Assembly (NCBI GenBank): GCA_004151065.3
Contig: NWUY0300049572.1
Coordinates: 9,917 to 21,379, forward strand
Reading direction: 5' to 3'
From: Larix sibirica
Lineage: Eukaryota > Streptophyta > Pinopsida > Pinales > Pinaceae
DNA: 11,463 nucleotides
Under the pieces are notes generated by a model. It ran no database searches, had not been told where the DNA came from, and saw only the letters and a list, made by a program, of their open reading frames with translations. The position numbers and the translations under genes were made by a program. Shown in pieces: positions 8,716-11,463 of this stretch (its first letter is position 1; every line of letters starts with the position of its first letter).

Positions 8716-8757
8716 TGCATTGTAAACTAGATGCCCATATTGATGGCACCTATTACA
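8716..8757 (-). other. CCHC zinc knuckle of ORF1 with last Cys lost
   Basis: The minus strand reads P-F-S-C-N-R-C-H-Q-Y-G-H-L-V-Y-N-A, matching the plant LINE ORF1 knuckle C-x2-C-x4-H-x4-C preceded by PFxC. Cys codons lie at 8755-8757 and 8746-8748 and the His at 8731-8733. The last position is GCA (8716-8718) preceded by AAT; the triplet one base upstream is TGC, so a one-base loss could explain the missing Cys. Confidence 0.75.
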
Positions 8758-9080
8758 TGAAAAAGGGATGCCTGTGTAATTAAGTGTTTGGAGGTGCAAA
8801 ACCAACCCAGTTGTTATAGACATCTCCTCCAAAATCCCTTCTCTAAGGTCCATGTCCACCTAGATTCTCGACTAACTTATCCACATCTCCATATAGCTGA
8901 AATCCATAGAGATAAAGACCCCAGGGAATCATCGACACGTCTAAAAATTTATGGGGTCTAGAAAGTCCCAGGAAGGCCAAGTAATTTGACCCAAATGGGT
9001 TTCACATATTGCTTTTCTTTCCCTGCATCAAAGAAAGGCATCCACTTTTTTAGTTTTAAGGGAGAAGATTGCCAAAGCCA

Positions 9081-9147
9081 GTTTCTGCTTAATAACTTCA
9101 AGACATCATATGTAGACATGAGAATGACTCCCAACCAACCTTTTATG
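9081..9147 (-). repeat. 67-bp repeat of the DUF4283 start, inner copy
   Basis: Identical over all 67 bases to 9743-9809. It encodes FIKGWLGV-type sequence through LLSRN at the beginning of the DUF4283 core. Together with the copies A and B it shows that the duplicated unit runs from 7713 to about 9147. Confidence 0.95.
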
Positions 9148-9741
9148 CACAAATTAGGATAATATAATAGATCATGGCTTGTTACGATATTGATATAGGG
9201 AACAACCAAGGATTCATTCTTCAAGAAGCCTGTACCCTCTCCCACTTCATTCACAAAGGGAGGTGTGCTCTTTCTCTGTCCACAACCAACATCCATAGAA
9301 ATTTTGGCCCCCACATGAGTTATACAAAGATTAACGGGGGGAGAAGGATAAGTTAGATGGTCAGAACTCGAGACATCATTTCCATAAGTCACCGTCGAGG
9401 ATTCATAATCCTTCGAAAATGACATTGCATCCTCCATGTGGGTACCCAAACTCGAGAAAAGACTAAAATGGGGCATATAAACCCTTCCTCTTTATGGTGG
9501 GTCAAAACACTTCTCATAGGAATAAGACTTAAGGCTATAGCCGATGATAATGGGACCTTCTCTGATAGATCTAGGGCTAGATTGAGCCCCTTCCACTAGG
9601 ATCCTCTAGAGCCCCTCCAATCCTCTCCATTGAAAGAATAAGGGAATTCAATAAATTATTCTCCTTCCTGAAAGATGCTGTGATGTTACACCCAGTAGAT
9701 GAAGAACCAGAATTACCCAAAAGATTCACAAAATTCATCCT
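9141..9741 (-). repeat. ORF1 duplicated segment, copy B (displaced)
   Basis: Matches 7713-8313 base for base apart from about 17 substitutions. It is out of order: C-terminal ORF1 sequence stands upstream of the DUF4283 core. Its left edge joins the core at a shared TTTTATG and its right edge is the N at 9742. The join keeps the frame, so 8958-9476 is open for 172 codons across it. Confidence 0.95.
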
Positions 9742-9742
9742 N
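9742..9742. other. Single N at a repeat breakpoint, probable assembly gap
   Basis: The N sits exactly between the end of copy B and the start of the outer 67-bp repeat. If the duplication were complete, about 767 bp equivalent to 8314-9080 should lie here. A single ambiguous base at such a place looks like a contig join or a collapsed repeat rather than a base-call doubt. Confidence 0.65.
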
Positions 9743-9809
9743 GTTTCTGCTTAATAACTTCAAGACATCATATGTAGACATGAGAATGACTCCCAACCAA
9801 CCTTTTATG
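9743..9809 (-). repeat. 67-bp repeat of the DUF4283 start, outer copy
   Basis: Identical to 9081-9147. It begins directly after the N and is continuous on its other side with 9810-9890, whose minus-strand frame reads N-V-S-F-I-K-G-W-L-G-V, the natural upstream sequence of ORF1. It is therefore the original upstream edge of the core, while 9081-9147 is its duplicate. Confidence 0.9.
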
Positions 9810-9890
9810 AAACTGACATTTAATCCTCTAGGACAAATGACAACATTCGCTCAGATACTCCGAAGCGAATCTCCTTTTATTATTTGATTG
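9810..9890 (-). pseudogene. Remaining 5' part of LINE ORF1, fragment
   Basis: The minus strand upstream of the outer 67-bp repeat stays in one frame (N-V-V-I-C-P-R-G-L-N-V-S-F-I-K) for about 20 codons and then meets a stop. DUF4283 proteins usually have more sequence before this point, so the element is truncated here or the start is degraded. Base composition falls sharply to AT-rich beyond 9880. Confidence 0.45.
9845..9870. repeat. 7-bp inverted repeat near the LINE/flank boundary
   Basis: ATTCGCT (9845-9851) and AGCGAAT (9864-9870) are perfect reverse complements with a 12-nt spacer. They lie within 20 bases of the change to AT-rich DNA. It may be chance. Confidence 0.4.
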
Positions 9891-10075
9891 AAACTCATCA
9901 AAAATTAAAAATTAACTTTTCAATATTCGTTATATTTAAAATTAACCATAAGCTATTTATAAAAGATATAATTCTTACTATTTAATTGAAACTTGATCAT
10001 AAAGTAAGGAATTGACTTTTCATTATTGTTAAAATTTAAAATTAACCATGTCTTATTATAAATTCTAAAATGAAT
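9881..10075. repeat. Degenerate 98-bp tandem duplication, AT-rich
   Basis: 9881-9978 and 9979-10075 align along their length: TATTTGATTGAAACT with TATTTAATTGAAACT, ATTAACTTTTCAATATT with ATTGACTTTTCATTATT, and TTTAAAATTAACCAT in both. Identity is well below that of the ORF1 duplication, so this event is older or in faster-changing DNA. Confidence 0.7.
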
Positions 10076-10640
10076 ATATAGAATAAAGTATTTAAAGTTG
10101 ATTGGTTATAGTTTTAATAGTTATGAAAGTTGTTATTCTCCTTACCCATGATGTTTTATTTTTAGTGAACTTATTGTTGATGAATTATATTATTTATTAA
10201 TCAATAATATTTTTAATATCTTCAATGTGATATAATTTTAAATCTAATTTAAAAATATGTTTATTTATTTTTAATATCCAAAGTTAAATTTTTTCCACTA
10301 ACTGTAAAATAAAGTAATCATTCTAATTTAAATTTGAAATGTATATAAATATATAATATTTTGTTTTAAGGGTTAGTTTAAGTGGTCTCAAGTTAAATGT
10401 GAGATTTTTTAATAATGTAAAGGATGTTATGATTTCGATACTTTTGAATTTACTTGAAGTAAAGTGTTTGGAACTTAGACACTATCAATTTTTCGAAAGA
10501 GAAAATAAAGAGAAAAACCTTTTTTTTTTTTTAAATATTGTTCTTCTACTAAACCACAACCAATAAAATTAAACTATATAAACCAATGACTTTATCTTTA
10601 CTATGAATATAATTTTTAACCTTTGAACTCATTTTCTTAA
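10076..10640. other. Very AT-rich non-coding DNA
   Basis: No useful open frame. Mostly short A/T words, a 13-T run at 10520-10532, and one tRNA-like box pair described separately. Such composition is normal for plant intergenic DNA. Confidence 0.5.
10374..10441 (+). repeat. Possible tRNA-derived SINE head (boxes A and B)
   Basis: TAGTTTAAGTGG (10374-10385) fits the polymerase III box A pattern TRGYNNARNNGG. GATTTCGATAC (10431-10441), preceded by AAGGATGTTAT, is close to box B GGTTCGANNCC. The boxes start 57 nt apart, rather wide but within what tRNA-like heads with long variable arms allow. I see no clear 3' tail or flanking duplication. Confidence 0.35.
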
Positions 10641-10659
10641 AGCCCTTAACTATGAAGCT

Positions 10660-10990
10660 TAGGTTGAGGGGCAATAGCTTGAATAGTGAAGAGGTACGTT
10701 TCAGACTCACTCACCCAAGTTCAAATTTCCATTGAGACATTTTGCTTGTTGTAATTAGGCTAGAAGGGTGGACACCCCCCTTGAGTGGGGCGCTATATTC
10801 TAATGCCTTAGCCCATACTAAGTCATAAGTTTCCTACTAGGAACTGGATTGTGTGTTGTTGGCACTAGCCTAGGTTTGAAGTGGTATCTAGCCAGATTTG
10901 AACTTGAGTCTCACCCAAGTAATCTTGACTAGTTCATGATTCCCTTGACGATGACCACAAGGGACATTAGCTTTCTCGCATATACTATCT
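10660..10990 (+). repeat. Possible SINE or SINE-derived repeat
   Basis: The GC content rises above that of the flanks. TAGCTTGAATAG (10675-10686) resembles box A with one extra base, and AGTTCAAATTT (10718-10728) resembles box B, 43 nt apart. A second tRNA-like motif, CAAGTTCAAATCT, lies on the opposite strand at 10894-10906, and TCACCCAAGT occurs near both (10711-10720, 10911-10920). This could be two old SINEs or one with an inverted part. No poly(A) or poly(T) tail is defined, so the limits are approximate. Confidence 0.4.
10941..10964. repeat. Perfect 7-bp hairpin, 10-nt loop
   Basis: TCCCTTG (10941-10947) pairs with CAAGGGA (10958-10964). It lies at the right end of the SINE-like stretch and might be part of its tRNA-like fold or of a small inverted-repeat element. 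Confidence 0.45.
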
Positions 10991-11008
10991 AGGGTAAAAC
11001 TGATTTTT

Positions 11009-11025
11009 GGTCTTGGAATAAGACC
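11009..11025. repeat. Short hairpin, 6-bp stem
   Basis: GGTCTT and AAGACC are separated by GGAAT. Short and possibly fortuitous. Confidence 0.3.
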
Positions 11026-11029
11026 TAAA

Positions 11030-11463
11030 ATTACTTTTGATTGACTAAGAACTCGCCTTCCTCAAACATAAATAGACAAGTTAACAACTCAAAACCCATA
11101 AACATTTTGCGAAAGTTTACCAACACATCAACGAAAAACCATTTCAATTGTAATAAATTTTATACCTTAAAAAAAAAGTAAACCTCAATTATAATATAAA
11201 ATCTAATACTCAACGGGCTAACTCATCCATTTTAGTTTTTGACACAAAACTAATGTCAATCATGCATGCACTTAGTTGTGTCCATGTTTATGAGGATAAT
11301 ATAATTAACCAATCATTTATAAGGACGAGTTACACTTTATCATTACAATGAAAGTACTTAAAGTCACAAGGTATTGAATGGTTTTAAATTTAGAGGCCAT
11401 GCAAGCACTACCTTTTTTTTCATAGAAAAATGCAACTTACTATTAATATACAAAATAGTAAAA
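11030..11463. other. AT-rich DNA without recognisable features
   Basis: No open frame of useful length, no motif and no repeat that I can support on either strand. Confidence 0.5.

Larger units (their letters stand above)
7257..9147 (-). pseudogene. LINE ORF1 (DUF4283, CCHC knuckle, variable C-terminus), decayed
   Basis: ORF1 of plant L1-clade LINEs is a nucleic-acid-binding protein that packages element RNA. Reading right to left: GWLGVILMSTYDVLK then RNWLWQSSPLKLKKW and IWVKLLGLPGTF (about 8958-9145) are the DUF4283 core; a CCHC knuckle follows at 8716-8757; the same frame then continues to 8149 with only four stops, through SLNLQNSLDEYLEGRH and MEAQLDKFNKHMPNFLQ. A frame change leads into 7569-8048, which holds an internal repeat of about 59 residues. 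The end is uncertain: one frame closes at TAG 7257-7259, overlapping the ORF2 ATG. The N-terminal part is interrupted by the duplicated block at 9141-9741. Stops and frameshifts throughout show that it is not functional. Confidence 0.85.
5685..9890 (-). mobile_element. Plant L1-clade LINE, decayed, 3' part missing
   Basis: The minus strand carries, in the order expected for a plant L1-clade element, ORF1 (DUF4283 core, CCHC knuckle, C-terminal region), ORF2 endonuclease and the start of the ORF2 reverse transcriptase. Homology stops at RPISICN near 5685. LINEs are usually truncated at the 5' end, so a missing 3' end implies a later insertion, deletion or rearrangement. The right limit is taken where ORF1-like sequence gives way to very AT-rich DNA near 9890. 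ORF1 carries a partial tandem duplication. No poly(A) tail or target-site duplication is visible here. Confidence 0.85.

Noticed and set aside
8490-8783. Plus-strand open frame of 97 codons
   Set aside because: Antisense to the ORF1 frame that carries the CCHC knuckle.
7746-9356. Two similar plus-strand 60-codon frames (7746-7928 and 9174-9356)
   Set aside because: They are antisense shadows of the duplicated ORF1 segment; their similarity comes from the DNA duplication, not from a gene family.
10671-10730. A tRNA gene
   Set aside because: Only box-like motifs are present; no acceptor stem or anticodon arm can be folded from the flanks.

Overview
This is an AT-rich stretch of nuclear repeat DNA, almost certainly from a seed plant. 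The basis is plant-type L1-clade LINE coding sequence: a DUF4283 plus CCHC-knuckle ORF1, then an APE-like endonuclease and reverse transcriptase ORF2. A large-genome plant such as a conifer would fit the density of old nested repeats, but the species is not determined by anything I can see. There is no convincing intact host gene, no bacterial operon and no CRISPR.

Layout. (1) 1-1255, minus strand: a decayed LINE ORF2 fragment holding the reverse transcriptase from its start to beyond the catalytic box; it runs off the left edge. (2) About 1260-5650: 4.4 kb without recognisable genes. It contains one unassigned open frame (2606-2920, +), plus-strand LTR-like signals (TATA-like boxes, a G-rich tract, T/A-rich flanks) and two blocks of a degenerate repeat of roughly 20 nt built on GCAGCAAC. 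(3) 5685-7263, minus: the endonuclease and the first part of the reverse transcriptase of a LINE ORF2. (4) 7257-9147, minus: the matching ORF1, read as DUF4283 core, CCHC knuckle, then a C-terminal part with an internal protein repeat. (5) 9081-9809: a second copy of part of ORF1, produced by an in-frame tandem duplication of 1428 bp and broken at a single N. (6) 9810-9890: the last LINE-like sequence. (7) 9881-11463: very AT-rich flank with a degenerate 98-bp tandem duplication, two tRNA-like box A/B pairs that suggest old SINEs, and small hairpins.

In order of transcription (right to left) the LINE reads ORF1 (RNA-binding chaperone), then ORF2 (target nicking and reverse transcription). Every part carries stops, frameshifts or lost catalytic residues, so this is a fossil. 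The strongest unusual observations are the microhomology-bounded in-frame duplication inside ORF1, the N that coincides exactly with its broken edge, the internal repeat of the ORF1 C-terminus, and the way the two ORF2 pieces meet at one point of the reverse transcriptase on either side of a 4.6-kb block. I did not find a clear new biological system.
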